From contig JAAEAF010000183.1 in NCBI GenBank assembly GCA_011037195.1, positions 124,001 through 188,000 of the forward strand: a DNA stretch of 64,000 nucleotides, read 5' to 3'. The position numbers were made by a program, and so were the translations under genes. This document shows positions 1 through 11,379 of this stretch, in pieces. Source of the DNA: Triatoma infestans (lineage: Eukaryota > Arthropoda > Insecta > Hemiptera > Reduviidae). The number at the start of each line of letters is the position of its first letter. Position 1 is the first letter of the stretch. Below the pieces are notes generated by a model that saw only the letters and a program-made list of their open reading frames with translations, was not told the DNA's origin and ran no database searches.

Positions 1-886
1 GTATTAAGTTTGGACTTCATATGATTTTTCATTTTATTTTGAAATATTTTGTTAGAAAACACACACATATATGCACGCACCCATACATGCGATATATATA
101 CAAATATATGTATAGTTTATTCGCTGAAAACAATTTTTTTTTTTCTTAGGGAACCTCAAAACTCAGTTTCGAAAAATGTATGAAGAAAATTGTTTATCCG
201 AGGTTGATAAAGGTGTTGCTTGGTAGTCTGGCAATGCAGTCACATTCAGGTAATTAGTTTGTGATGAATGAAGTATACTGGGTCTGTGATGATGTTGATT
301 AATAGAATGACTGTTTTTTGGATGATGATATTATGATTTTTGAAATTGACGGTTTGCTTGAAATTTTAGTAAGCGCAGGTCTTTCTCCAAATGATTATTT
401 CAAATTCATTTTTTCAGTTGGGAGACTATGAATTTACCTTGAATTTGTGTATTATCATCTATTGATAAATGAACGTTTGACATAGCCATACATAGTTGAG
501 GATAATTTGGTTTGTAATTGATTTCAGAATAATGTTTGATTTTTCGGGCATCGATTTGACATGACTGGCATCAATCAATAAGTGAATACGAAGCGCCTAT
601 GTCGATTAACGCTTTTATCTTTTTGTTATTTATTTTAAGCATAATTAATAAATTATTTTGTCGTAGAATGCCGGAATCAATACAATTCTAGACGTTTGGC
701 TGAACGCCTAGTTGTGTTTTGAATTAAACTTATATGCCTTAGCTGTGTGGCCTCGCTTTTCACATACCTGGCATGTTGGCACAAACCAACGGTTTCAAGT
801 ATTGCTACTATTAGTGTTAAATTTATTATTTATTACTATTATTATACCTTTGCCTTTTCATATAAGGCTACTTTGCCTGGAGATGA
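1..886 (-). pseudogene. LTR-retrotransposon gag/protease remnant
   Basis: On the minus strand two retroelement landmarks appear in order. A CCHC zinc knuckle lies at about 773-732; it reads CQVCEKRGHTAKAY, so the final Cys of C-x2-C-x4-H-x4-C is replaced by Tyr. A retroviral-type aspartic protease active-site motif, ALIDIGASYSLI, lies at about 615-580 and is followed almost at once by an in-frame TGA. Gag knuckle followed by protease is the order found in Ty3/gypsy and related LTR retrotransposons. The knuckle's Cys-to-Tyr change and the stop show that it is dead. The fragment abuts the LTR-like repeat at 887-1207, but there is no room for most of gag, so it is not an intact junction. No reverse transcriptase is visible before the window edge. 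The clade is uncertain. Confidence 0.55.
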
Positions 887-1207
887 TGTAATAGGATCCA
901 AAGAGAGGGATCCATAGCAGGGAGAGAGAGACAAAAATGACAGGATCACTCTCTAGCTTAGGCCAGGATAGAGTGGGAGAAACTGCTTAAATACGCGACG
1001 GGAGAGTATTCAGGGAGTCTTATAGCAGAGTTCATACGGCAGTCATTACGCGTCATTAGCCTTTCTCTTTACCCCTCACTGCCATTCTATATATTTTAGT
1101 GTGAAGTCCAGGCAATCAGTGTTCTTTTATATTATATTGTGTTCAACTTCACTTCTAGTTTATTCGTCTAAACCAAACCATTTTCTCTCCTTCACAAACT
1201 CATTGTA
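887..1207. mobile_element. LTR-like repeat, family A, copy 1
   Basis: This stretch aligns along its whole length with 30057-30416. Shared blocks include a start of TGTAATAGGATCC, a GACAGGATCACTCTCTAG block, GCAGAGTTCATAC, and ATATATTTTAGTGT. It starts TGTAATAG and ends near ATTGTA, and copy 2 ends CTATTATA, so the termini look like a decayed TG...CA inverted repeat (TGTAATAG/CTATTACA). The length (about 320 bp) and absence of coding fit a solo LTR. I could not find a clean target duplication, so LTR identity is inferred. Strand is not determined. The neighbouring gag/protease remnant supports an LTR element. Confidence 0.5.
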
Positions 1208-1229
1208 GAAGCAAGAAGTAAAATATAAG

Positions 1230-1600
1230 GTTTTTCCTATACATCGCTTCTTCTTAGTCTTTGTACCGCTGTAACGATGTAGGATCTTGCAGAGACTTTT
1301 CTGCAACTTTCCCTATCCTGAACCTTCTCTCTCTCCTTCCTTACCCAATCCCATCCTCTCCCACCCTCTTGCAAGACCTGCTGAATATCCTGTACCCCCC
1401 CAGGTTCTCCTAGGCCTTCCACATTTTCTGGTACCCTGATCTCATATAACTTCCTTACTAGTATTCCCTCCAGCAATCTACAAACATGGCCGAACCAACG
1501 TAGCTGGCTGGTTACTATGATCTCCGGACATAACTTGCAGGTTCTTTCTGATGTACACATAATTGACTTTGTTCCTTCTATTTTCCTCAATTACCACATC
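1230..1600 (-). pseudogene. C-terminal tail of a non-LTR retrotransposon ORF
   Basis: A minus-strand open frame of 117 codons (1590-1237) contains QLRWFGHVCRL followed by KLYEIRVPENVEG and a long Arg/Glu/Trp-rich tail (GGRGWDWVRKEREKVQDRES). The block W-x-GH-V-x-R-M followed by a basic linker and a W-rich end is the usual extreme C-terminus of a large class of insect LINE pol proteins. Those proteins have a thumb domain, then this tail, and end shortly after. No reverse transcriptase core lies upstream, so this is a 5'-truncated or eroded copy. It overlaps nothing else recognisable. Confidence 0.5.
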
Positions 1601-2570
1601 TCCGAGCTTGGATCACGGACGCTTTTGTCTGTCTTTTCAGTGGATCTGCAGGAATACAGCCTTATATACAAACGGTGGGCAACCCTTCCAGCCACCGGGC
1701 CAACACCCGTGATCCAACATAAATTTTTGTTCCGCTATCGCAAAAATCTAAATTTTTAGAAAATAAATGGAAATATTGATAAAAACGAAAACTGAAACAC
1801 TATAAAAGTATATGTGCTCCATTAGTGGCCATCAACTTACAGTACTAAATTTTCAAGTAGAACTTTTGGAACTTAAGGAGTGGCCAGACTTAAATGTACA
1901 CGATTTTATAAAAAATCTATTCATTATTGAGGAATTTCCAAATATAATTAAACATACAAAGATAATATTATATTCTTAATTTGACTCCATGTGTGAACAA
2001 ATGTAATCAAAATGTAGTACCACAAATCCAAGTGTGAAGCAGAATAACTAATGTGAATTTGAAAAAACTTACTTTCAAGTTGAACAAAAATTCAAGAAGA
2101 AATCGACTTTTTATCCAAATCTGTGCAGCATCAAATTTCGCTTTAAATAAAATTTTGTCATTCCTTGGATTTTTATGAAATGCGAAAGTACAATGCAACA
2201 TCTTTTGGCAGGGAATAGAAATTGTTTCTTGTGTTCTTAAATTTTTCTTGATTTTCTTTGATTTCCATTGCTCTGTTTTAATTATTTAATGTTATCATCA
2301 ACGAAACATAAAATAATAAATATAATATAGGTATTAAAAAAATTTCTTTAATAAAATAAATATGACCCACAAATTGTGACTTATGTTTGCCGCTTTAGAA
2401 ACTTCTCGTATTTCTTAGAAAGTTTGTCTAAGGGTGTAAAAGATTTTTACCGCAGTTACCTCCCCATATTTTATCTCTTCGACGAAGGTATCTTTTTAGG
2501 ACAGATGGGCTCATTACATATTTAAACGGTATGTATATACCTGCTCTATTCTTCGTCCCATTAACCTGTA
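1601..2570. other. AT-rich stretch, nothing recognised
   Basis: Short open frames here have no domain or repeat match that I can see. The sequence is AT-rich with small A/T runs. Confidence 0.4.
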
Positions 2571-2735
2571 TATACTCACCGGCAAAAAATTTCCATTTGC
2601 TAAAAACCACTTTTTTGGACTCAGGGGACCTCAAAACGGATATTTCCGGTGAAAACTCGATATCAAAAATTTGACACGATTAAAATACTTAGGAGTAAGA
2701 GAAAGTAATAAATAGGATCATATAGAAAATTTAAA
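2571..2735 (+). repeat. HR repeat fragment (hairpin end)
   Basis: It carries the hairpin-side block of the abundant HR repeat: a block like CTCAGGGGACCTCAAAACG, then ATTTCCGGTGAAAACTCGATATC, and finally ACTTAGGAGTAAGAGAAAGT. The same order occurs at 11150-11255, 17920-18000 and 31390-31480. Only about 165 bp survive. Confidence 0.6.
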
Positions 2736-2816
2736 ATAATTAATTAAAAAAGTGAACTAGAAGATTTTATTTACCTCTTTTTTAATTTTAATTTTCTAAT
2801 TTTACATATTTTTTAG

Positions 2817-3825
2817 TGGGATGGTGCTAATACCGAATATTACCTCCTCTTGGCTTTATCACAGCTTCTAGGCGCCTCGGCATGCTCTGAAGCATGCAGG
2901 AAAGGAAATTTCGTTTTGTGACATTGGAGTCTGTTCGTCTTGAAGTGCCCTTTCTAGCGCCGGCAACGTCCCAGGAAAGACTCTCCGATCTCTTATCAGT
3001 CTTCCAAGCATATCCCACAGATGCTCTAAGGGATTCAAGTTAGGGCAATGGGCAGGCCAGTTTAGGAAGTCAATATTATAGTTATTAAGAAAGGCCTGCA
3101 CTATGTGGGCTTTAACACAAACTCCTCACCTATCTCCGGCATGATGCTTGCTTGTACACACTTGCAATATACCCGCCAAATACCGAGCAGCAGTCATGGA
3201 ACCTCCTCAAACGATCACTAACTCCGTACGTCTTTGTAAACTGATAGCTGCCCAAATCATCAGAAAAATCTCGTTAGAAACGCCTAGTAAGAACAAAATT
3301 GCAAAACTCTGACCTTCTCTTCCATACTCGTTCACAGCCCTCTGGAGCCCTTAAGGCAAATTTGGTCTCACTGCCCATTGCTCGATAGACCAATTGATGT
3401 ATTGCCGAGCAAAGTCGGTGCACTCTGGTTTGTTCCGGACCCTCTTGTGGGGCGAAAAGCCATCTAATCTTGCTCATTCCATTTGAATCCAGCTGTTCTC
3501 TCGAGAAATTTGAGCTCCTCGACCTTCTTGGTGGCTATGAACTACTTCAACAGCTGTCAGATGACGATTTCGTAAAACTATCAATGCCAAGAAAAGGATC
3601 ATCCCGCACGGTTTACTGGCTTTTGGTCGCCTGTCCTTCTTGAGTATGACCCTGTTACTCTGTAACGTTGCACTGCATCTCGCAAAGTTTGGTAGGGGAA
3701 CACGAACAGCAATGGCTGCATATCTGTTGGAGCGGCCGTCATTAATAAGTGCTGCAGCATATGCGATATCCTCGGCACTAAGAGGTATTTTGAAATTCGT
3801 ATTTTTAATTTTCTTAATCAAGGAA
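2817..3825 (-). pseudogene. Tc1-like transposase remnant
   Basis: On the minus strand three open segments in different frames follow the order of a Tc1-family transposase. The N-terminal helix-turn-helix region is at about 3821-3480 (PLSAEDIAYAAALINDGRSN..., later VLRNRHLTAVEV). A middle part at 3477-3274 reads LTRAH-like, then HQLVYRAMGSETKFALRAPE and GCERVWKRR, where the family has W-S-x-V-L-F-x-D-E-S; the catalytic DES is not intact. The C-terminal catalytic end at 3101-2827 contains NLNPLEHLWDMLGR, corresponding to the family's DxNPIEHxWD, with the catalytic Asp read as Asn. It ends in RGGNIRY, a common Tc1 terminus. At least three frameshifts and the altered acidic residues make it inactive. 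I could not identify terminal inverted repeats. Confidence 0.75.
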
Positions 3826-3839
3826 CCAAGCTAAAACGA

Positions 3840-5069
3840 AGTTAAAGCAAATAAAAATCAATTCGAACTGAATAAAAATAAATAAATTGATAATTAACGA
3901 ACACAAACTAGTAAACATTTTTGATTTAATTTTTTTTTAATACTAAAATTGAAATGTATAAAGTCAAATTTACTCTAGAAATGTTGACTATTAATCGCCA
4001 AAACAAAATAACTGGTGAAAACTTTACCAGCCATCAAAGTCAACTAAACGTTTCATACAAAATTTAAAGTTCGAAAAGCCAAGTCCTTTGAATGTTTTAC
4101 AAATTTTGTGAAAGACCATGATGTATTTTTTTTAAAAACTCAATTTCCCAAATTTGATTTCTTCTTAGAACAATTTGTGAAAGTAATATATCCATGATTA
4201 CAGTCTGATGTGAAAACTATGGAACTAGAATGTTAATTTAAAACTGGAAATCTTAGAAAAAAAAAAACAAAAAAAAAACGCTGTTATAAGAAAAGTTCAA
4301 TAACTGTGCGCGGTTTAAGAAGAAAAACAAAAAAATTCTAGTTAAAAGTTAGTTTTGAGGGTGAGAGCAAGACTAACCACCATTACAAGTGAAGAAGTTG
4401 TGAAGTAGAATTAAAGGAAAAGTAAGGCTTAGCTGGCGGAGCAGAGAGTTAGCAAGTTATGAAGATAAAGAAGGACTAAAGAAAGGTTGTTGTTGGGTTA
4501 ACTTGTGAATACGCCAGGCTAGAAAATTCCATAGCTATGGGTGGAAACTAAACGCAAGTCATAGTAGTAGGTAAGAAACGTGGAAAAATGTTATGTAGTA
4601 GGAGATCTGTCGTATGCTGCAGTACAGAGCGGGGAGCTATTTGAGAGGGGAAAGATGTGCAGCTAGTGTTGTTGAGGGGTGCGATAGGCCTAGTGGGTCG
4701 ATCCAGCTAAGGGTTGAATGTCCTCTAGTTCCAACCCCTCTCTACTAAACCATTACTACACTTCAACTAATCCATTATTTTATCATCATATATTGTAGTC
4801 ATTTCCATTCGATTCTTTCTTTTTTTGTTTTGTTTTTCTTTTCTCTCTTTTCCATCAAAATAATTTTCCACCATAGCTAGCAGATTTTCCACTCTATCCT
4901 AATGGAATATCAATCATAGCCGTATGTCTTCTTCATGAAATTTTTCACTAACATATAGGGGTTAAAAACATTTTCAGTGCCTTCAGCCAATAAAATTCAC
5001 ACACTGATTAGAAACGCTTACATTTGTGCCATACATGGCTGCGCCAGAAAATAATTAATACTTATAATA

Positions 5070-5103
<34 letters not shown>

Positions 5104-5410
5104 TTGGTTTTCGGCCATTGGAAAAAAAGATGTTTATTAAAAAATATTGATTTCGATCAAAACGAAAATAATTACGATGTGTGAAATAATCACACAAATT
5201 TTCATTTAATATGCATTTAAAGATATTATAACTGATAAATTTCTATCAAACTTGGAATTTTAACTTTCTCTTATTCTGTAAGAAGAGGGGGGGGGGACAT
5301 TAATTTACACCGGAAATACATGTTTGAGGTCTCTTGAATAAGATATTTTAAATTTTTGTTTTTTTAGCGAATTCATATTGGCCAGATGAAAAGTTATCGG
5401 CCTAGTAGTA
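3840..5410. other. AT-rich stretch, no gene; AAT microsatellite
   Basis: No coding sequence is recognised. The stretch holds A-runs at about 4259-4278 and an (AAT)n microsatellite at about 5065-5103. A G-run lies at about 5287-5297. Confidence 0.45.
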
Positions 5411-5478
5411 AAAATGTTTTTTTTTTTTTATATATATATTAAAAATGCATTTATTCCTCAATATACTCTCTCATTAAT

Positions 5479-7559
5479 TCAATATACTTTGGTCCAACGT
5501 TTCTTCAATAACTGGATTCCGTCACTGAATGGCAATTCAGGAAGGTCTTCAAAATATCCATTTACCGCTGCCATCAATTCTTCATTTGACCTAAAAAAGT
5601 TTCCAGCCACAAATAACTGAGGTTTAGGAATAGATGAAAGTGAGAGGGAGCCAAAATCTGGCGAACAGGGAGGATGTTCCAACAATTCCTACATCAAATC
5701 TCTCAATTTTCCCCCATTGCCAAAGCGCCTTTTTTTGGGCGGATGCATTGTCCTGGTGAAAGAGGATTTTTCTCCTTTTACAAATCAGGCCTTTTTCTCT
5801 CTAATTTTTTCAAGAAGGTTAAAAAGATATGCGTAGTATCACCCCATTAATTGTATGACTCAATTAAAAGAATAGTCAATTGGCAGGTAGTCAATTAAAA
5901 GAATCCCTTTGGAAGAATCCCAAAAAACACTAGCCATAAACATTCCAGCCGATGCAATTGTCTTTGCTTTCTTCGATGCAGAGGAATAGTGGCAGTTTAA
6001 CAAATAAAGTTTCACGGGTGTTGATTGAAAGAAAAGAAGGTTGGTATAAGAAATGGGCTAAACTCGCGGAAAAAAATGGTATTACACTTGACACCCTTGA
6101 TTTGAAAATACTAAAACAGCAGATGCTTTAGGTCTTGGAAAATGAAAAAGCAGCTAAATTTAATCTCTTTCTAGAAATGGTTTCTAAGTCTGAATTGCAT
6201 CCTGTATATACAAGCAGTTAGATCACCAGATACAGTCATACGTAAATGATGATTACAGTCCGGAGAAAATTAGGGCGATATTCAAGGCGGGAGGGGTGTT
6301 ATATAGCTTGAATTATCAGCCTTGGCGCCAAAATTCCACTTTCACATGTTCACTTTGTAATACAGGGGAAAATGAGGACATTATCCATTTCATTGGTAGG
6401 TGTCCCGTACTGTCAGACATTAGATCGAATATTTTCAATAATCGTTTTATTGATAATCTACAGTGCATACAGTACCTTAATGGTGAAAATTGGACCCTGC
6501 TTTTCCGTCACCTTTCTAAAGCCTGGACCTATAGAGAGTTCCTTGTCTCCCAGTTTAATTTTTATTGAAGGTTTTGTCTTTTAATTTTTCTTTTTATTGA
6601 TCGCTGTGGTACTAGGTTCTACTTTTCTTTATTTCTTTAAAATATTGATTTTTCGAGAATTTAATCTTATGTTTTGTAAATAATTACTTCCTAATCATTA
6701 TTATTCTCTTTTGTTCTGGTTTTTGTTTTTTGTTCTTTTATTATGTACCAATTAGTAATAAAGTGAAATTATATTTTTATAGAACAGATTGTACTCATGT
6801 AATTTTATATTTGAAGGATGTATACAACTCTCGACAGATGGACTTAAGTCCATTGTCTAAAAGTGTTTTTGTTCTTTTTTTATATTTTTTTTTTCTGTGC
6901 TTAAAAAGTTGTATTTTTACTTTATTTTATTACTTTTTTTGTCTGTTATCATTTTCTTAATAAACACTTTCATTCATTCATTCTTCGGTGCAAGGCCACC
7001 GACTTCTACCCACTGCTTGGAATGTTTTTTTTTGACTAAGGTGTAAAGTAGTGAATCCACGTTCCATCGTTACAAATTGGCGCAGAAAATCGGTTGGTTT
7101 CTTCTTCGTTTTAAGAAGAAAACAGCACAAACATTGCTGAGAAACTTGATTCCTTATTTGTTTGTAATTAGCATTTAACAAATGCAGCACTCATCTTGCA
7201 CAAAGCTTTCTCATACTGAATTCTTCGTGTAAAATGTGCTGTACCTTTTCTTCTGAGACGCCTACTGCCTTAACTATCTCATACACATTTAATCGTCGAT
7301 CATCTAGAACCATATTGTGTTTCTTCTCGATATTTTCTTTTGTAGTTGTAGTTTTTCGCCGTCCTTCACATGGATCATTTTCAATTGATGTACGACCACG
7401 TTATAACTTAGCTTCCCATTTTTTTTTTTTTTACTATTGATAACGAAGGTGCAGACTCATTATACACACACATTCACCAGCTTTGCATGAATTTAGGTTG
7501 GCGGTAAACCATCCAAAACGAAGAAATTTTATGACGGAATGGTATTGAAGTTTATTCAT
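5479..7559 (-). pseudogene. Mariner-like transposase, split by a LINE insertion
   Basis: Minus strand. The N-terminal part starts with ATG at 7559-7557 (MNKLQYHSVIKFLRF, a mariner start). It continues through RGRTSIENDP, NMVLDDRRLNVYEIVKAV, HILHEEFSMRKLCARWVPH (the WVPHEL-type linker of mariners) and PTDFLRQFVT. It reaches GGLAPK at about 6990. The catalytic half resumes at about 5985 (ASKKAKTIASAG, MASVFWDSSKGILLIDYLP, FHQDNAS) and ends in HPPCSPDFGS (third Asp of D,D34D), AVNGYFEDLPE and RWTKVY with a stop at 5479. Several frameshifts break both halves. The gap between the halves is exactly the LINE at 5981-6980. Terminal inverted repeats were not resolved. Confidence 0.8.
5981..6980 (+). 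mobile_element. 5'-truncated LINE inserted in mariner; 12-bp target duplication
   Basis: The insert is flanked by TTCTTCGATGCA (5969-5980) and TTCTTCGGTGCA (6981-6992), a 12-bp target duplication with one mismatch. The duplicated bases are mariner coding sequence. Near its 3' end a frame from about 6210 to 6567 carries FKAGGVLYSLNYQPWR, then CSLCNTGENEDIIHFIGRCP (a C-x2-C...H...C zinc-finger-like motif). It ends YLNGENWTLLFRHL...LVSQFNFY and a stop. This C-terminus belongs to a LINE family also seen at 57150. The 3' UTR ends in AATAAACACTTT and a (CATT)n tail instead of poly(A). At about 1 kb it is a 5'-truncated copy with stops. Confidence 0.8.
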
Positions 7560-7639
7560 TTTGTCAGAAACACACAACACGCTTACTTTAAACAGCCATG
7601 TAATAATAAAAACTATTTGCCTGATCAAATTCACATATG

Positions 7640-8930
7640 GTATTTACTTTTGCAACAAGTGTGCCAACATAACAAAACAGTAATTTCATTTGTATCAGTG
7701 CCATCTATGCGTTAGGCCTTTGAACTTTTCACTTTGCCCTAGTATATATGCGAGGGTGTCAAGAAAATATCTAAAAAACTAAACAGTCACAGGGAACTCA
7801 AATTTGCTATTCTATTTATGTACCATATTAGTATCTGACAATAAAGTTTTGGTCATAATCTATCGATCAGAAGAGCGATTTTGATAATTTTTTTTTTTTA
7901 ATTTTTTTGCGATTTGGCTGGGACGATTTTTTTTTTTTTTAATTTTGTGTACTATCTAAACATCCAAAGCTAAGTACTTTGTTGTTGTAGCATTTTCATA
8001 GGATTTGGGGGGGGGGGCGGCAACTTGCTAAAGCATTCTAGTAAAGTGTCACTTTGGTCAAAAAAAAAAAAAAAATTCAAACGGTATCTATCATGTGACG
8101 TTGCAACATGCAAATAATACATTTTTCACCCCCCCCCAACCGCCCCCGCCCTAATAACAACCCGTACAACAATCCCCCATACCCCCCACTAATCACTCAC
8201 CTACTTCTCCCGCAATGAGGAAAACGTTCGTTCGCTTTTTATTATGTGAGAAACGATTCGGAATCGAATTTAAATAGATGCCTCCAAAAAAAAAAGTATT
8301 CTATGGTAATATACGTGGTATGTTAGGCCAATCAGAAATTTAGAATTATCATATTGACCACGCCCACATTTGACACCTTTATTTCTACACTGTGATTGGC
8401 TAATTATTTATAGCTAATTATTTCTTAGAAAAAATTAGTTTAGAATTTTTTTTATTACTAATTTTCCCATCGTAGGTATTTTATAAATAATTAAATTTTA
8501 ATAATCATTTTTTTTTTATAAAAAAATACAAAAAACCAAGTTATTCTAACATATTATTTACTGTTTTATATAATATTTAATGTCACCTAGAAAGAAAAAC
8601 TCAGAATTTTCATTCCATTGTTGAAAATGAAGGCAAAATAGGTGGAAATGCAAGTTCCAATGGAAGTCCGCCATTTTGTATTTGGCCGTTTATAATAGCG
8701 GGAAAAAATAGAATTTATGTTAAACACCTACAAAAATTTCTTCAAGAAGTTCGAAATTTTCAGTTAAAAAACTTTTCATTATATCTATTATCCTTAATGT
8801 TAATTGGGTAACACAGTCCACAAAGTATTGAAAGAGTACTATAAATATAAAGATGGAATCTAAGCAAGAGCTAGTTATTCGATCAAAATCTAGTTCATCT
8901 TAATCAAAACACTCATACGAATTTCTCTTA
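7640..8930. other. AT-rich stretch with homopolymer runs
   Basis: No coding sequence or known repeat is recognised. It contains T-runs (7887-7896, 7927-7940), a G-run at about 8008-8016, an A-run at about 8061-8075 and a C-run at about 8130-8139. Confidence 0.4.
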
Positions 8931-8939
8931 CTACAGAAT

Positions 8940-9530
8940 GGCAAAATTTCCTTCACACTTACAGTTCTTATTAGGGTCTAAAACCGTCGCCATTTTTATG
9001 GAGAAAATCACGAAAAACTGAACAACCTATTCAGTAAAGTCGCACTTCCGCTCAACCGATTTTCTTCAAACTGGGAATTTTGGAAACTTATAAAATTCTA
9101 ATTAAATATTATTCAGTTGACAGAGTTGTGTAGCACATTAAAGGAAAACATAACCCCAACCCCATCTCTCAAAAGTCCCCTTAAATACATTTTCCCTGAG
9201 AAAAGTTTCAAATTAAAGTTGCAGCTCTTAGACTGTGTAGTTAATATACTAAGTTTACAGAAAATCCTTGGAGCCATTTCTGAGGAAATCACAAAATACT
9301 GAAAAAAAAAAAATCAGTAAAGTGGCACCTTTCATTTGATTGGATTTTGTCCGAAATCTTCGTGTCTGATGCGGTGGTAGTACTTAAACGCTCTAACTAA
9401 GTTTGAGCTTTCTGCAGTTTTTCATTCTTGAGATATTATTTTCAGATACAACCACACAGACACACACACCAATTTCTAAAAACCACTTTTTACTTTCTCT
9501 TACTCCTACGAGTAAGAGGAAGTATTGTAA
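8940..9530 (+). repeat. HR repeat copy, hairpin at right end
   Basis: This partial copy of the HR repeat runs toward its hairpin end. It holds the blocks CGCACTTCCGCTCAACCGATTT, GAAAACATAACCCCAACC, TTTCTGAGGAAATCAC, GGCACCTTTC and a (CA)n tract at about 9456-9468. The terminal hairpin ACTTTCTCTTACTCCTACGAGTAAGAGGAAGT is at 9491-9523. It meets the next copy head to head at this hairpin. Confidence 0.6.
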
Positions 9531-11142
9531 TCGTGCCAAATTTTCGATATGGACTTTTCACCGGAAATATCTGTTTTGAGGTCCCCTGAGTCCAAAAAAA
9601 GTGGTTTTTAGCAAATGGTCTGTGTGTGTGTGTATGTGAACAGCATAGCTCAAAAACGAAAAACCGTAGGCAGTTCAAACTTGATATTCCGTTTAGTTAT
9701 CACCATGGGATCCGACAATGGGTTATCTGTCAAAATTCCTCAACCGAAAGTACCACTTAACTAGTTGTTTTTTTTACGTTTTTGCGATTTTCTCAAAAAT
9801 GGCTCCAAAGATTTTCTTCAAACTTGCTATATCAACTATACATACAAAGAGCTACAACTTTTATTTGAAACATTTCTCCGGGAAAATTCATTTAAGGGCA
9901 TTTCTGGGGGAGCTGTGGGGTTAGGTTTTTCATCTAAATTGCTATTTCAGTTTACTAGACAATTCTATCATCTAAATAATATTAATTAGAATTAAATATG
10001 TTGTTGAAATTCCTAGTTTGAAAAAATCGGATGACCGAAAGTGCGTTTACTTTACTAATTTATTAAATGATTTTTTTCCACTTTTTCGCAATTTTCTCAA
10101 AAATGGCTCCCGCGATTTTCTTGAAACATCCAATATAAACTAAACATACAAAGATCTACAACTTTTATTTAAAACATTTCTCTGGGAAAATTCATTTAAG
10201 GCCACTTTTAGGGGAGGATTGGGGGTTATGCTCTATAATGCTATCCATAGTTGATTATACAATTCTATCACCCAAAGAAAATTAATTAAAAATAAATATA
10301 GATGGGTAAAATTCCGAGTTTCAAGGAAATTAATAAACCGGAAATGCGCTTTTTTTTTTTTTTTTTTTGCTTTGACTGAATTTTTTTTTCAGTCATTTCG
10401 CCATACGTACAGTCTCAATTTTTCTCCAGTATTTCCATCTCTCTTACAGATACAAATCTATACATTTCCATACATTTCCTACGGCTTATACTTAATTTTT
10501 TCTAGATATTTACATAAATACATATATACATTTTCTCCCCCACTAAGCATGCCTTCATAATTGAAAGGGCAATCTATTAACCCTGTAATTTCCTTGAAGA
10601 GAATATCCCTATCCGTCGCATATTTCTCACATGTCATTATGACATGTTTCATATCCTCTGTTTCATTACAGATATTACACGTATCGTTATATATTTGCCT
10701 TATTTTGTACAGATATGCCGGACAAATTGCGTGATTGGCTCTCAATCTCGATATCTGCCTTATATGTTTTCTGTGAGCCTGTGAAGATTTGAACCATGAT
10801 ATTTTCCCCACCCGAGGATTTAAAGATTTATAAAACAAACCCTTTTGGTTTGAACTATATTGTTCTTGCCAGTTGTTTTTCATCCTCTCTTTGGCTATTA
10901 TTAATAGATCACTGGTCGGTATTTTAATCAAATTTTCTTCTCCGTTTGTTGACGCACACTTAGCCAGGTTGTCAACTGTCTCATTTCCTGTAATACCGCC
11001 AGTGACTCATGCGCTTTTACTGAACAGTTTTTTCAATTTTCGACGAATTTCATTAAATTTGGTACACAACTGTAATAAAATTTGTAAATTATAATTTTGA
11101 GAACTGGAGTAAGAGAAAGTTGTGTTAGTGTTTCATACCAGA
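9493..11142 (-). repeat. HR repeat, longest copy, interrupted by LINE
   Basis: Running from the hairpin (about 9493-9523) to the terminus (reverse complement TCTGGTATGAAACAC, ending 11142), this is the longest HR copy, about 1 kb without the LINE insert. Internally it repeats a monomer of about 260-300 bp three times. Each monomer holds a CGGAAGTGC-like box, CGATTTTCTCAAAAATGGCTCC, TACAACTTTTATTTGAAAC, GGGAAAATTCATTTAAGG and CAATTCTATCA. Copies of the monomer start near 9740, 10030 and 10330. A (TG)n tract sits at about 9621-9636 on the hairpin side. No coding capacity is seen. Subterminal inverted repeats (AGTAAGAGAAAGT near both ends) and a terminal hairpin recall Helentron-derived non-autonomous elements, but that is inference. 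Confidence 0.6.
10350..11007 (-). mobile_element. 5'-truncated LINE inserted in HR repeat
   Basis: Minus strand. The reading frame enters at about 11005 with GGITGNETVDNLAKCAS, the C-terminal G-x-x-GNE-x-x-D motif of an RNase H domain. It continues uninterrupted to a stop at 10479. It includes the downstream zinc-finger-like segment LRANHAICPAYLYK, then CNICNETEDMKHVIMTCEKY (C-x2-C...H...C), typical after RNase H in Jockey/I-type elements. The 3' end is a poly(A), seen as a T-run at 10351-10369. ATGCGCTTTT-like sequence at about 10343-10352 recurs at 11009-11018, a likely target duplication inside the HR monomer. Truncation removed the reverse transcriptase and most of RNase H, but the remaining frame is open, so the insertion is fairly young. 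Confidence 0.75.
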
Positions 11143-11255
11143 TTTTTTTGTACTCAGGGGAACTCTAAACATGTATTTCCGGTGAAAACTCAATTTTGGA
11201 AATCTGACACTATCGCAATACTTCCTCTTACTATTATTAGTAAGAGGAAGTAAAT
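11143..11255 (+). repeat. HR repeat fragment (hairpin end)
   Basis: Directly after the terminus of the previous copy comes the opposite end of another one: GTACTCAGGGGAACTC, ATTTCCGGTGAAAACTC, TATCGCAATACTTCC and the hairpin CTTCCTCTTACTATTATTAGTAAGAGGAAG at about 11219-11250. Confidence 0.6.
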
Positions 11256-11379
11256 AACATTATTAAAGTGTTACAGAAATTTTGTTTTAACCTTTCTCGA
11301 TAGTTTTATTTCCTTTTTCAAGACCTGAGTTTATATATTAAGTGCGCAGTATGTATAGAATGTGGTTTAGGAGATGTGT

